64,000 bases of DNA, from contig NW_004955473.1 of the NCBI RefSeq assembly GCF_000276665.1, positions 9,478,865 through 9,542,864 on the forward strand. Reading direction: 5' to 3'. The notes under the pieces are model-generated. The model worked only from the letters and a program-made list of their open reading frames with translations, did not search any database and had not been told where the DNA came from. Positions 34,290-45,549 of the stretch are shown piece by piece. The position numbers and the translations under genes are program-made. The DNA is from Chinchilla lanigera. Its lineage: Eukaryota; Chordata; Mammalia; Rodentia; Chinchillidae. The first letter of the stretch is position 1. Each line of letters opens with the position of its first letter.

Positions 34290-35142
34290 CAAGTAGCTAA
34301 CAGCTATACGAAAAAATATTCAGCATCACTGATCATCAGAGCAAATCAAATCAAAACCACAATAAGATATTATCTTACATCTATTGGGGACGACAACCAT
34401 GTAAACACACATACACCAGGCCAGAGTTGTTAGTGAAGATATGGGGGAAAGAGAACCCTTTCACACTGTTAGTGCCATTTTGGGAATTAGTATGGAGGTT
34501 ACTCAAAAATTAGAAATAGAAATACCATATGATCAAGCAATCCCACCTCTGGTTATCTATCCAAAAGAAATGAGGTCAGCATATTAAAGTATACTTCCAT
34601 ACTATTCTTTATTGCATGCCATTTACAATAGACAAGATTTGAGGTCAAGCAAGATGTCATCAAACATAAGGTGTACATACAAAATGTGAAATTATTTGGC
34701 TAAAAAAAGGATTAATTCCTGTTATTTGATATAACAGGTATAGAATGGAGGACACTATGTTAAGTGAAATGAGCTAGGCAAAGAAAAACAGACACTGCAT
34801 GCTCTCCTTCATTTGTGAAAATTAAAAAAAAGGAAGTAAAGGTCACTAGAAGTTGAGAAGGGGAAGATATTGGGAGGACAGATAAAACACAGTTAAAAAA
34901 AGGCAGTAGTTCTAATGCTTGATCAAACAGTAAGCTAACTATAGTCTACAATAATTAATTATACATTTCAAAACAGCTAGATGAGTTTAAATGTTCCCAA
35001 TACAAAGAAATGATAATATTTGAGGAAATGGAAAATGCTAATTATCCTGATTTGACCATTGCCCATTGTTATACATGTACTGAATTATAATGCTGTATCC
35101 AATAAAGAAGTACAAATTTTGTATATTAAGATTCAACTTTAA
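34290..35142 (+). mobile_element. LINE-1 3' part, L1M-like
   Basis: Sense orientation: 'attcagcatcactgatcatc', 'ccctttcacactgttagtgc', 'gaaataccatatgatcaagc', 'aatcccacctctggttatct' and 'ttaagtgaaatgagctagg', then a 3' UTR ending near 'gtacaaattttgtatatt'. Many stops and indels. Confidence 0.85.
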
Positions 35143-35430
35143 AAATTATTGAGAATTTTGAGGCAGTGTCAGAGCATTAAAGCAAGTGTAGGTCTTTGTT
35201 GCACACTGAGCCCTGAGAGGATGCTTTTGCATGCATCGCACAACTAAATAAACCCCAAAAGTGGAATGATGGTCTAGGAAATATGCTAGCTTGGTAACAT
35301 ATTAAATGATTCAGCTAAAATCAATAATTTACTTCTCTGGGTTTTAATTTTTACAATGATAGAAGGAGCTCTGCCATTTTATGAGTCTATGGTACATCTT
35401 ATATTTTCTTACAAAATTTTGAGCTTAATT
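35143..35430. other. Nothing recognised
   Basis: Short unassigned gap. Confidence 0.45.
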
Positions 35431-35431
35431 T

Positions 35432-35585
35432 TTCATTGTTTTTTGATACAGGGCCTTTCTATTTAGTTCAGGCTGGCCTCAAACTTGCTATGTAGTCCAG
35501 ACTGGCCTTGAGCTTTTAGCAATCCCTCACTCTAGCCTCTTGAGCAGTGGAATTATGGATGTACACCACCACACCCAGTTTAATA
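35432..35585 (-). mobile_element. B1-type SINE, diverged
   Basis: 'ttttttgatacagggccttt', 'ttcaggctggcctcaaactt', 'agactggccttgagctttta' and head complement 'accaccacacccagttt'. Confidence 0.85.
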
Positions 35586-35598
35586 ATCTTTAAATAAC

Positions 35599-35947
35599 TG
35601 TATTAATCAGCATTCCAATGGCTGGGACTAATTACCCAACCTCTGCAACTCAAAAAAGGAAAATTTAATTTGGTTCATGTTTTCAGGGGATTCACTTCAT
35701 AGTTGGCTGACTTGAGGGCAGAAATATCATGATAGAAGGTCAAGTTGGAGAAAACTTTCTCACCTCATAGCCACCAGGAAGCAGAGAAGGAAAATAGTAC
35801 AAGATAAGTGGGAGTCAGGGACCCTTGTCATACCCAAGGTCATGCCTCCATGACCACACACAACCACCCAAAGATGTGCTTTGTTAATCCTCTAGGTGGG
35901 TCTCAAACCAGTCAAGCTGATAATCCAGTATAAGTGTCACAGTGACA
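35599..35947 (-). mobile_element. MaLR-like LTR
   Basis: Complement of the LTR landmarks: 'tgtattaatcagcattccaa', 'aatttaatttggttcatgtt', 'tcacctcatagccaccagga', 'ccatgaccacacacaaccac' and 'ctcaaaccagtcaagctgat'. The right boundary is uncertain by some tens of bases. Confidence 0.65.
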
Positions 35948-36068
35948 CTGGGGTCATGAAGCAAATGCATTCATGATTTTAGTTTCCCTTCTGACTTGTC
36001 TTTTACGTAGGATGTACTACCCACCATAAAAGTAAGGAATGCAGAGCTAATGAAAATAATAAAAATTA

Positions 36069-36167
36069 GGGGCTGGGGATTTAGCTCAGCTGCAAAAGCG
36101 CCTGCCTGGCAAGCGCAAGGTCATGAGTTTGGTTCCCGGTACTGGAGAAAAACAAAAAAACAAAAAC
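36069..36167 (+). mobile_element. ID-type SINE, young
   Basis: Head 'ggggctggggatttagctca', box B region 'gagtttggttcccggtactg', then 'gagaaaaac' and tail. A perfect 17-bp duplication (gaaaataataaaaatta) at 36,052-36,068 and 36,168-36,184. Confidence 0.95.
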
Positions 36168-36215
36168 GAAAATAATAAAAATTAAAAATATTTTTCCAAT
36201 ATCAGATTTGCATCG

Positions 36216-36596
36216 TGTAATGATTTGTGTCTGAATGTCCCCCAAAAGCCTCATGCAGTCATGGGGAGGGCTTCTAGATTTATGATTGATTCATAGTCCA
36301 GTGTTGGAACTATGGATGTGAGAATCACACCTGCCCTGGGGCAGGTAGTTTGCATATAATGTAAGGGAGGGAAAAGAGGCTTGCTCTTCTAGCTGCTGCT
36401 CCTCCCTTTTGCTCTTGTTGCTTTTGCTATCTTCCGCTGCCATGAACTGTTGCCCTCTGCCATGTGCCACCCTGCCTTGGAGCCAGCCAACTATGGACTG
36501 AAACCTCCACAAACTGTAAGCTAAATAATCCTTTCCTTCCTTAATTTTGGGAGTCAGGTATTTTGTCTCAGCAATAAGAGAAATGTAACCAACACA
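36216..36596 (+). mobile_element. Solo MaLR-like LTR
   Basis: It starts 'tgtaatgatttgtgtctgaa' and ends 'gtaaccaacaca', with a near 5-bp duplication (catcg / catgg). It shares long segments with the LTR at 31,832, for example 'ggactgaaacctccacaaac' and 'caggtattttgtctcagcaa'. A 117-codon reverse frame over it is LTR-derived. Confidence 0.85.
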
Positions 36597-36599
36597 CAT

Positions 36600-37730
36600 G
36601 GCAAAGCAGTGAAGATAAACACCAAGTCTGATGCTAATATGCATGCATTATTTGGAATCCTCTTAATTATATAAAATGATAATTCTTGCAAAATAGCAAC
36701 AGCTTCTTTCTCATTATATTCAGTTCATCATATTGTAAAACTGTGACTACTTCAGAAAAACAAAGCTATGTGAATGTTTCTCTTCTTTCTCATTATTAAA
36801 GACCTCCACTCAACTAATCAAATAAGGGAGTTCAGAAAAGCACCATTGAGACACTAGCTTAGCATGTGTGACCAAGATTAATTCAAAATTACTAGAAGGG
36901 AGACAGAAAAAGCAGTAAATTAATCTATACCCCCTGCAAGGGATGAAAAATGAGCAAAAGACTTGATTAAAAAATCTCCAAGTCAAAAGACTATTTGAAC
37001 AAAAGCAGCACTTGAACAAGAACAAGATGAAACAGAATACCCCAGGCAGAAGAGAAATGGTTTCTACTAGAAAGCTGACATTCCCCAAAGAAGAAAACTC
37101 CCCAGAAATTCAGAATGAAAATAAAAGCGTAAAGAATCAAAGTGCACATTAAGCATATTAAATTCTACTAAATGAACAAAGTGCTTGATTCATAAATAAG
37201 CACAGTAAGGAAGCTCTCTATCAAGCAGTGTATTTTTCCAGACAACACAAGCAATGAATGTATTCAAATAGGGGAGCATGGCCATCCAGACACTAGAATC
37301 TTACTATGATGTTTGTTTGGGGGATTTATGTCATGTAAGTGAATTGTTCTTTTAATCCTCTCACAAACAGTATCTATCCACCTTCCAAAATCAGCAGATA
37401 TCAGGACAAAACTAATATAAGCTGATTTGTGTAGGATTTTTTTAAGTTTTGTTGAGCATCATTAATTTATTTTTTATTTTACAGAGAAAAGATAAAGCAA
37501 AACAAGATTATAGGAGGGTAACAATGGTTAATACATCGTGCATTACTATCTTTAAATTAGTTACACAGAGTACAAGATCTAGGCATTTAATTATCCAAAC
37601 AATATTAGCACAAACCTTTTCAACGAACTAAGAGAAATTAGTACTGTAATGATCTTAACTATCATATATAATTTTTTCTTTTTCCTTTCTTCTTCTGTCC
37701 TTTCTCCCACCCCAGTTTCTCTTTTCTTTT
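36600..37730. other. Nothing recognised
   Basis: AT-rich. A 92-codon reverse frame at 36,810-37,088 is rich in F, C and L as expected of translated T-rich complement; no motif. Confidence 0.5.
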
Positions 37731-37734
37731 GAAT

Positions 37735-37905
37735 AGTTTATTAATTTTTGTATTTGCTTCAATTCACCAATATTTACTGTTTTGTGCACTTAGTATCATC
37801 TACACTCTGTTAGGAAGAAGTAATGAAAAATAAATAAGTCATGACCCTTATCTTACAATCCAGTAGAGGAGACTATAACAAAACAAGTAATATTAATATA
37901 TGGTT
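37735..37905 (-). mobile_element. LINE-2 3' end fragment
   Basis: 'ttcaccaatatttactgttt' followed by 'gacccttatcttacaatcca' and 'gtagaggagactataacaaa' is the complement of the L2 3' end. Very diverged. Confidence 0.5.
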
Positions 37906-38420
37906 CTAATAGAAAGATAAAGGTTAACATACCAGTTTCAGAGGCATGAAATTTATCACTCAACGAAGTTCATCAGAAATCTTATTCTGTTAATAATTGT
38001 AAGCCTTTTCACTAATTGTCCATATGCCCTTTTTTCCCATACACCATTTTATTGGATAATGACACTGCTCATGAACAGGGATACCAACAAAATAAACACC
38101 TTCAAAATAAACAAAAACAATGGATTAGGTAGGGAAACTAAAACAATTTTAACATCGCTGTTTAATGTCCAGCAGTAGATAAGAATGATTCCAGGGAACA
38201 ACTCCTGGTTGCTGAAGTTTCCTTTGGCTCCTTCTTACTCTTTTTAAACTCACCACTCCAGAATCGCTGTGTCCTCTTGTAACTCTCAAGTTCCAAAATC
38301 CCTCCCTAAGCATAGTCTTTTCTTCCTCACCATGCTCCTTTTCTAAATTGACAATTTATTGGAGAACAGTTTAATAATAATTAGGGCAACTGTTTATTGA
38401 GCATTTGGCATTTATTGAGG
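37906..38420. other. Nothing recognised
   Basis: No family recognised. Confidence 0.45.
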
Positions 38421-38555
38421 AAAGATACAATTGAATGCTGAGCTTAGAGTAACAGATCCTTTAGCAACACATTGACTCTATTTTTCTGACAAATTACTTC
38501 TAGCAGATGACCTTTTCAGAAGACTACTTAACCCTACCCATTTAACAATCCATTT
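38421..38555. repeat. Dispersed duplication, copy 1
   Basis: About 135 bp that recur, with small gaps and roughly 85% identity by eye, at 39,837-39,962. The last 48 bp, from 'gatgaccttttcagaagact' to 'tttaacaatccattt', differ at one position only. No poly(A), terminal repeats or tRNA-like part marks it as a standard SINE. Confidence 0.85.
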
Positions 38556-38559
38556 GTAA

Positions 38560-38745
38560 ACAAGCATTTATAAATAGCAAACCTGATATGTGATGTTTAC
38601 AAATAGTATCTCATTTAATTTTCAAAATCCTGAGAAAACTTACTTTCTTCCTCATTTTCAAATTAGAAAAATGAAGCTCAATGAGGTTAATTTGTTTGAT
38701 AGTTCACAGCCCCTCAGCAATTCTAATCCAAATCAATCTAAGTTT
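38560..38745 (+). mobile_element. MIR-like SINE fragment
   Basis: 'agtatctcatttaattttca', 'cttcctcattttcaaattag', 'aaaaatgaagctcaatgagg' and 'ttaatttgtttgatagttc' follow MIR core order. Confidence 0.6.
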
Positions 38746-39064
38746 AAAGTCTCCTAGACAATTGTTATCATTGTGTTAATAGCTAAGAGAAAAGTATTAT
38801 CTTCCCCTTGGCTATCTCCATTTCAGAAGGCAGAGAATGCAAACCATTCATTCTAAAAGAATGACTCTCTAATGGTGGAATTGCTAGCGAGTACTAAATG
38901 GGAATGAGGAGGCATATGAGACTTTTCATGGTACTCCTAAACCATATTGATGAGGTGATTTTAGGTACATTCTCTACATCTGTAGAGGCTGATGTCCAGT
39001 TGTCTACCAATTACATCCTTTCATCATAACCTCCACTGTTTCTAGTGTGGTACAGTGTTTCTTC
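38746..39064. other. Nothing recognised
   Basis: No family recognised. Confidence 0.45.
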
Positions 39065-39385
39065 AGTTAATCAATTTATTCATTTGTTTATTTATTTGCA
39101 CATACACTGAAAAACAGAAGCGAACATTGTGTTAGACAATGGAAATGAATAAATAAAGATTGATACTGTCAGGCCGGGCATGATGGCACATGCCTGTAAT
39201 GCCAGCACTTAGGAGGCTGAGGCAGGAGGATTGTTGCAAGTTGGAGACCAGCCTGGCCTACAAAGTGAGCTCAAGGTCAGCCTGGACTGCATAGCAATAC
39301 CCTGTCTCAAAAAGACAAGAAAAAGTAAAAGATTGATACTGTCTTGCTCTTGGGGTTAGAGGAAAACTAGAGATGATTTCTCTCA
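39065..39385 (-). mobile_element. LINE-2 3' end, split by a B1 insertion
   Basis: 'ttcatttgtttatttatttg' through 'attgtgttagacaatggaaa', 'tgaataaataaagattgat' and, beyond the B1, 'ttgctcttggggttagagga' is the complement of the L2 3' end. The B1 at 39,171-39,327 interrupts it. Confidence 0.55.
39171..39327 (+). mobile_element. B1-type SINE, near full length
   Basis: Head 'aggccgggcatgatggcaca', 'tgcctgtaatgccagcactt', 'aggaggctgaggcaggagga' and the internal duplication 'agcctggcctacaaagtgag' / 'gtcagcctggactgcatagc', ending 'ctgtctcaaaaag'. A perfect 16-bp duplication (aaagattgatactgtc) at 39,155-39,170 and 39,328-39,343. Confidence 0.95.
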
Positions 39386-39836
39386 GTCTAAGATGCTGTC
39401 TTCCACATACAGAAATGTATGTATGTCTGCCTGTGTATTATAAACAAAACTATTCATATCACCTAGCTGCAAAATAATTTAAATCAAACTAAAGACATTT
39501 TGTTTTCATAAAATCGTAGAAATTGATTTTTTAAAATCCATAAGGAAATATTGTACATTAGAAAGTATTTTTCTGTGATGAATTACTTTTTGAATAGGTA
39601 AATTTGGAGAATATTAATATCAATGTAGTTTATTGGGATCTGTACATTGGAAAAGAAAATTAACTACATTATGTTTGGAAAATAGAACTGTTTCTCCAAT
39701 ACTTGATAAACTCTGAAATATGCATTTCTTTGTTTAAAGATGAGAAAAAGGATAGGTATTTTCTAACTCATTCAGCCTTTAAACTGATCAATCTCCCAGA
39801 AAATCATTGAGATTCAAAGATATTAAATGTTAAAGC
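39386..39836. other. Nothing recognised
   Basis: AT-rich, unassigned. Confidence 0.5.
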
Positions 39837-39962
39837 AAAGATACTGTTGAATGCAGAGCTTACAGTAACAGATCTGTAGCAACACAATTTCTCTGACATA
39901 TCACTTTTAGTAGATGACCTTTTCAGAAGACTACTTAACTCTACCCATTTAACAATCCATTT
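39837..39962. repeat. Dispersed duplication, copy 2
   Basis: Second copy of the segment at 38,421-38,555, same orientation, about 1.4 kb downstream. It is shorter by about 9 bp through small deletions in the middle. A 79-codon reverse frame crossing it has no motif. Confidence 0.85.
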
Positions 39963-40573
39963 CTTGCCTTTCCTTTTCAAAGAGCACTGACATCTGCCCT
40001 TCCTATTTCTGTAAGCGGTGTCATAAAGCTTAATTTCAATCACAAGGTTCAGCAGCTCAGAAAATTTATATTTTTACATTCCTCTTGTGAGGAAAAGAAA
40101 TATATATATATTTTTTTCTAGCAGGAGAATGGGTAATGAGGCAAAGGTTTAATGATCATGAATGTGGTTGATTTCTTGGGTTAATTACTTTAAGTCTTTT
40201 TTAAAGAAGTGTTTTGAGATATATTTTGAAGATATAATGTATATTGATTTAAAGCATATTTCTGAGTTTCTATTAATTTTTGATAACATTTTTGTCAGTT
40301 ATTAATTATCATTAAAAGTATGAGTTCTATAATTCAACCACAATTCATATTTATTTTAAACATAATTTAATTTTTCTTTCTTTAAATATTATAAATGAAC
40401 TATTGTTTGACCAACCTTTATCTTGATACACCATTTACATTTTAAATGGAAATAGAAAGCTTGTATTTAAGGAATGAGAACTTCAAATTAATGTTGAACA
40501 CATTTTTTTCTCTGTAGATGTTTTAACAAACTTGGTGACAAACCAGCTCACATTTATGCTGTTAAAATTGTGA
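39963..40573. other. AT-rich stretch, nothing recognised
   Basis: No family recognised. Confidence 0.5.
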
Positions 40574-40574
40574 A

Positions 40575-41045
40575 TGAGGCAGGGGTTTGGGGCATGACAA
40601 ATTGGTTGATTAAGTGGGGTATATCAGAGATGCAGGAAATACACAGAAAAACAGTTCCCTGCACCTGGAACCAGGGAATGCTACTGTCAGTTCTTCTAGG
40701 GAGAATACACATAGATTTTTAGGATAGCCTAGACCTGACCTCAGCCTGAGAAGTGGAAGTTGCATAAGACTGCCACCATTAACCTTGTGGCCACTGTGCT
40801 CTCTTTTTTAAAGTGGATCACTCTCAAAAAAATAAAAAAAAAATAAAGTGGATCACTCTCACCCCATAAAGTATGCTTCTTTTCATATTTTTAAATGACC
40901 CACACTCACTCCGCAGAGCATGGTTCTTTTGCCATCTTTAATAAATGTAAAACCTTGCCACCATCTCTGCTTATTTTGTCCAATTTTTTGTTCAAGAAGA
41001 ACTTAGAAAGCACCTCTAGCAGGAGAACCCAGCACCCTAGAATCA
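40575..41045 (+). mobile_element. Solo LTR, class I-like, related to the local provirus
   Basis: U3-like segment with 'tgacctcagcctgagaagtg', R-like part with 'tttaataaatgtaaaacctt' (polyadenylation signal at about 40,939-40,944), and U5-like 'tttgtccaattttttgttca' and 'agaagaacttagaaagcac'. The R/U5 part resembles the provirus LTRs at 43,226 and 48,058 and the fragment at 26,443. A poly(A)-only insertion with an 18-bp duplication sits inside it. Confidence 0.7.
40809..40861. repeat. A-rich micro-insertion with perfect 18-bp direct repeats
   Basis: The 18-mer taaagtggatcactctca occurs at 40,809-40,826 and 40,844-40,861. The 17 bp between consist of A with a single T. This looks like the target-site duplication and tail of a retroinsertion that kept only its poly(A). 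Confidence 0.9.
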
Positions 41046-41634
41046 AGTAATATGGAGACCATAATTCTAAAAACAGTTTCACAGAATTTAAATTGAGATG
41101 GTCACATGTCCTGCTTCATCCAATCCTGCTCTAGGGAAGACTCCATCCCTTACTTCTTCCAGCTCGTGATGACTTCCAGCAATCTTAGGCTTGTAACCAC
41201 ATCACTGGAATCTCTGCCTCTATGTTCACATTGCCTTTTCTTCCATATGTCAAATCTTCCTGTGCCACTCTTAGAAAAATAGGTGAGATTACATTTAAAA
41301 CCTACCCAGGTGATCCAGAATGATATGCACATCTCAAGATTCCTAACTGGAGTACACATGCAAAATTGGTTCTTGCTGTTAGGTAACTATCACAGGCTCC
41401 AGGGATTAGCACATGGGTATCTATTTGTCTCTATCATTCAGCCTATCACACCTCCCTGAAATATATACAAAGTCATGTTATGACTTATGTAGACCACGAA
41501 CATTGTGGTTTTTGTGGCCCTTTCCTCTGTAAAAAGAAATTTAAAATTACGTTTTATGACTGCGTGAATATTGATATATTTGTTGTTTTCAGAAATATAT
41601 ATGTGCTGATAGTGTTTACAATATCTACTAAGCT
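41046..41634. other. Nothing recognised
   Basis: No family recognised. A 69-codon reverse frame is without motif. Confidence 0.45.
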
Positions 41635-41639
41635 TGTAG

Positions 41640-42176
41640 TATCACAACATCGAGAACTAAACTCAAGAGCCAAAATAGGAAGTTAGAAGAGTTTTATTGG
41701 AAATAAGAAGAAGAATACCTCTTGACTTTACAGGAAGAATCCCAAATGGGTGGCCACATGACCTCTTGATCCATAGCTCATTATAGATAAGCATAGCGTA
41801 GGAATTTCTCAGGTCACCCATCACAGGGGTCTCTATGGATTTAAAATGATCAATTGTAACTCAAGCTCTCTGACCTAGTTCTTCAACACATAGGGTTTAA
41901 AGGAAATTGGTATTGTAGGGGAAAAAGTGGTTATTTTGCATTTTTACTTCCTCAGAAATCAAAAGCTCAGTAGGGAATGGCTCTGCTCCCTTTAGGAAAG
42001 GGGAGACTGTACTCTGTGTTGCCTAGGGAAGTTCATCCTTGGTTCGGAGTCCTAGTTCACTGTCTATTCTTATTTTAATTTCCATCAATAGGGAAGATTA
42101 CACAACTCTATTTCAGGCCCTTCCCCTAGCTAGCTGCCTCAATCACAAGCTAACTAAATAGGCGATTCGTCACAAC
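41640..42176 (-). mobile_element. Probable LTR, family unassigned
   Basis: Read on the - strand, 'tgtgacgaatcgcctattta' leads into a U3-like region, then 'catgtggccacccatttggg' and a polyadenylation signal 'ccaataaaactcttctaac' (complement at about 41,685-41,704), then a short R/U5. The order and the signal fit an LTR. The exact boundaries and a target-site duplication are not resolved; the word tcacaacat occurs near both ends. Confidence 0.55.
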
Positions 42177-42179
42177 ATT

Positions 42180-43225
42180 ATATTCATTTGTTTCTGATTT
42201 TAAAAGAAATTAAAATGAAAATATTTTTGTGGACCCCTAAAAATATTATGGGCCCTAGGTAACTTACCTAATGAAAAAGTCAGTCCTGCAAAGAGAAAAT
42301 GTAAAAGTATTTGCATCTCAGAAGCTGCTATTTTAAGAGTACACAAGCTCAAGAAAGAATTCCAATACATACATTGGTTTCTTAATTGCACTTAGATTTT
42401 CAAAATTCACAAGATTTCTGTTTCAGTTTAGATAAGTGGTCCATTTTCTAAGCTCTTTCATTTATGTATAATGAACACATTAAAAAGGGAAAGATCAAAT
42501 ATTTTAAAGGTCTATTTCTTTCATATCTTATTGTATAAAAATAATATTCAAAATCTTATAAAATGTGATAAAATAGTTTCATTTTGTCATCCCACTAAAG
42601 ATTTCTAAGAAACAATACACAGTCCTTTGTGTATGTTTTCATTCTATTTTTTAAAGGGTGGGCTAAGATATAAGTAACACTAATAACTTTGAAGTAAATC
42701 ACAAAGCTTCACTGTGACCTGGTTGGATGTCACCCAATTTATGCCTCTTTCAAATTAGGTTTCTCAACAATAATATTCTGCTGTCAAATGGTTTATAATT
42801 GTTAGCACAGTTCATTTGTGATTTGCAGAACTACATTTCCATTGGCAATACAAGAAGAGTGAGAAATCATACAAATTTTTATTTTCAGTGTGTTATGAAA
42901 GATTATGTTAATCAAAGAAATCACAGCTTGGGTAGCTAACAGCAAATCAAAGTTTGGTTTTTCTCCTTTAGAAGGAAAATGCTATTATTATCATGCACTA
43001 CTTTCCAACTAGAAATCTAAAAACATAGATTTTCTAAAGGCAAACTTTGTTTTACAAACTCAGTTCATTGATTTTAATAATCTCTATGATTTAGATTATG
43101 CCACAGATATTTTCTATCACATTTTATTATCCCCAAGACAGTTTAAACTACACCTAAACTAAAATGCATTATTGCTGTATATATTCATTGCTTCCTCTGG
43201 AAAAACAGAATGTGTAATATTTAAA
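42180..43225. other. AT-rich stretch, nothing recognised
   Basis: No family or exon recognised. Confidence 0.5.
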
Positions 43226-43510
43226 ATACGAAATAGCTCCTGATAGCCCACCCAGTGTTCTCTGTGGTGTACTTAGATCTTGCTTTTTCTTCTTTTACTC
43301 AAGCCAAGCTCACTCTGCAGAGCCAGTTTCTCCCTCATTGTTGACTTTCAAATTTTCAAATAAATTTTGTTACCGTCTTTTGCTTGTTTCATTCAATTTT
43401 TGTTCAAGATGAGAAGAACCTGGAATCCAAGTCCAGAAGGAGAAGTACGTAACCCAAAACCCAGTAATGTTTATTTGGCAAGCCACTTTTAGAAAGAGAC
43501 CACCTGATAA
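43226..43510 (+). repeat. 5' LTR of the provirus (R/U5 part)
   Basis: Homologous to 48,155-48,435. The polyadenylation signal lies at about 43,359-43,365 ('caaataaattttg'). The U3 is not recognisable. A short A/T-poor segment 'ttggcacagacagccagg' behind it is where a primer-binding site would be expected, but I cannot match it to a tRNA. A splice-donor-like 'ccaggtaaag' with GT at 43,545-43,546 follows, as in gammaretroviral leaders. Confidence 0.7.
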
Positions 43511-43549
43511 CATTTTTTGGCACAGACAGCCAGGAGGAGACCAGGTAAA

Positions 43550-45545
43550 GTATGATGGGCACATTTTTGTTTTTATTTTTCTGTTTCTTGAAAACATTAC
43601 CGAGCCTTTTCTTTTTTCCTTCTTTCCTTCACTCTCTTCCTTAGGCCAGAAATACAGAGGATTCTTCTCAAGGTGTGCAGAGAACTGTTTGCTGCTTTTC
43701 CACCTGGGAGACAGGGGATGGAAATGAGATAGCTTCTGATTTTCTTCCAGCTGCAAGACATTTTTTTTCTTTATTTTCTTTCTTTCTTGTGTTATACCTT
43801 GTCATCCGTGTGTCATCCGTGTACCACCCATCCCCTTTGTTTTGGAAATTAGCTTGTTTTTCACTTACCCCAGTTTATAAATGGATTTTCTTTGTAAATT
43901 TGTCTTTTGGTGTAATGCTGGGATTAAGGGTGTGATGCTAGGATTAAATGTGCCCTAATTTGGTGTGGAAGGCATCAATAAATAGGTTTAGAGTCTGTAT
44001 GGATTCATGCAGTTAGAGGCAGGCTTATGTCAACTGTCACTGTTTTTCTCTTTTTTTTTTTTTAAACTAATTCACCTTCCTAGCTAAATCCCTGATTTTG
44101 GAGAACAAGAGGGAGGAACTTCTTTTCTTTTTTTGGATTAGGTTAACGCACATTGGCTCTTCCTCACACAAAAGAAAACAATTTGTCCACTTTGAAAGGG
44201 AATGCCTGAGGCCTTTGCTGGGGGGTGGGCAGTAATGGGTGGGAGGGCCTGTTCAAACCAGAGTTCGCCTCCTCACTTCCTCCCTGCTGTAAATTCCCCC
44301 TGGGGCTGTAGCTTCCTGGTTGGATTTTTTCCTTGTTTAAGTGCAGGTGGTTTAAAAACCTATGCTTGACCACATGAGCAGAACAAATAAACAGAGTTTA
44401 AAATTTAATTTAAAAGACTGGGTATAGGAGAGCAGAGACATTTTTACTATTGGAGTCATTGCAAGAAATAAGGTCCTCCCAATAAGGTCCACTCTGCTTA
44501 TGTAGAGTCATCAAAGGACTCAAAATACCAGCTGAGCCATCAAGTAGTTCAAGTGGCCACAAGAATATTGCTTGTGGCAAAGTTCTACCCTTATCTCACA
44601 GGAGTCAAAGGACTAGGTAAAGCTACCCTGTGGCTTAGCCCCATTCTCCTTAAGGACTTAAAGAGTCCCAATATGGAGACCAAATCCCCCCAGAGGGGCT
44701 TTCTTCTGTGCTTCTGTAAATGACAGCAGCATCACCCTAAGATTCAGACAGGGAGGTCTGTCTGGTATGTGTTAGGGTCTCACAAAGGATGCTTTGTGGA
44801 GTCCTAGGATCTCTTCATTCCGCATGGGGTATCATCTTAAGGGGTTAAGACAAAGTTGTCTTCTTCTCTCTATAGGCCACAAGATGAACCAATGGGAAAC
44901 CTCTTGGACCCCGTCACCACCCAGATTTCACTGACTTCATTCATGGGTCATAATCTTGATGAATAGCAAAGATTTGATCCTGACACTCTAAAACTGGAAC
45001 AGTTTATCTATTATCACAACATGGTTTGGGTTTAGTGTGAATTGAGAGTGGCAAGGGATAGGTATGGGATAGTACTTTAAACTATGGCACTATTCTTCAG
45101 TTACAGCATTTCTGTTTAAGACGTATAAAGTAGAATTAAATGCCTCATGTTCATGCTTTTGTGAGTCTCCATCAAAGGGAATGCTCTGAAACTATGGTGT
45201 TTAGAACGACCCAAGGAGGAGAAAGATATCCTGGATGAAGTGTGTTGAGACTCTCATTTGTCTCTCAGGGGAATATGCATCTCTCTGTTCTGTTTAGTGA
45301 TACTGCGATGTGTCTTCCACCTCCTCCTTATAGTCACCAGGCCAACAGATCAGTCCCCTTTTTTAGTTACAGATGTACAATAGGTTAGGAACTGTACAAA
45401 TGAACAGTGTGCTTGAAAAATGGAAATAAACCACCCTGAAAAGTTATTCTCTTTCAACAGAACCCAACTAAGAATGAGGTCTGATATGTCAGCTACTCAT
45501 ATCAAGGAGATAAATAGTTGTGTGGAGTCTTTCCTAATATACTAA
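43550..45545 (+). pseudogene. Proviral leader / gag 5' side, decayed
   Basis: No matrix domain could be recognised. Several frames of 69-128 codons on both strands overlap each other, as in decayed sequence. The segment may include unrelated insertions; a T-run at 44,051-44,064 could be the tail of one. Confidence 0.4.
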
Positions 45546-45549
45546 TATA

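Noticed and set aside
41640..42176. Target-site duplication tcacaacat for the LTR at 41.6-42.2 kb
   Set aside because: The repeat does not sit next to TG...CA termini, so it cannot be used to define the LTR borders.
43370..43756. 128-codon reverse frame and overlapping forward frames near 43.5 kb
   Set aside because: They cover the proviral 5' LTR and leader, overlap each other on both strands, and show no protein motif.
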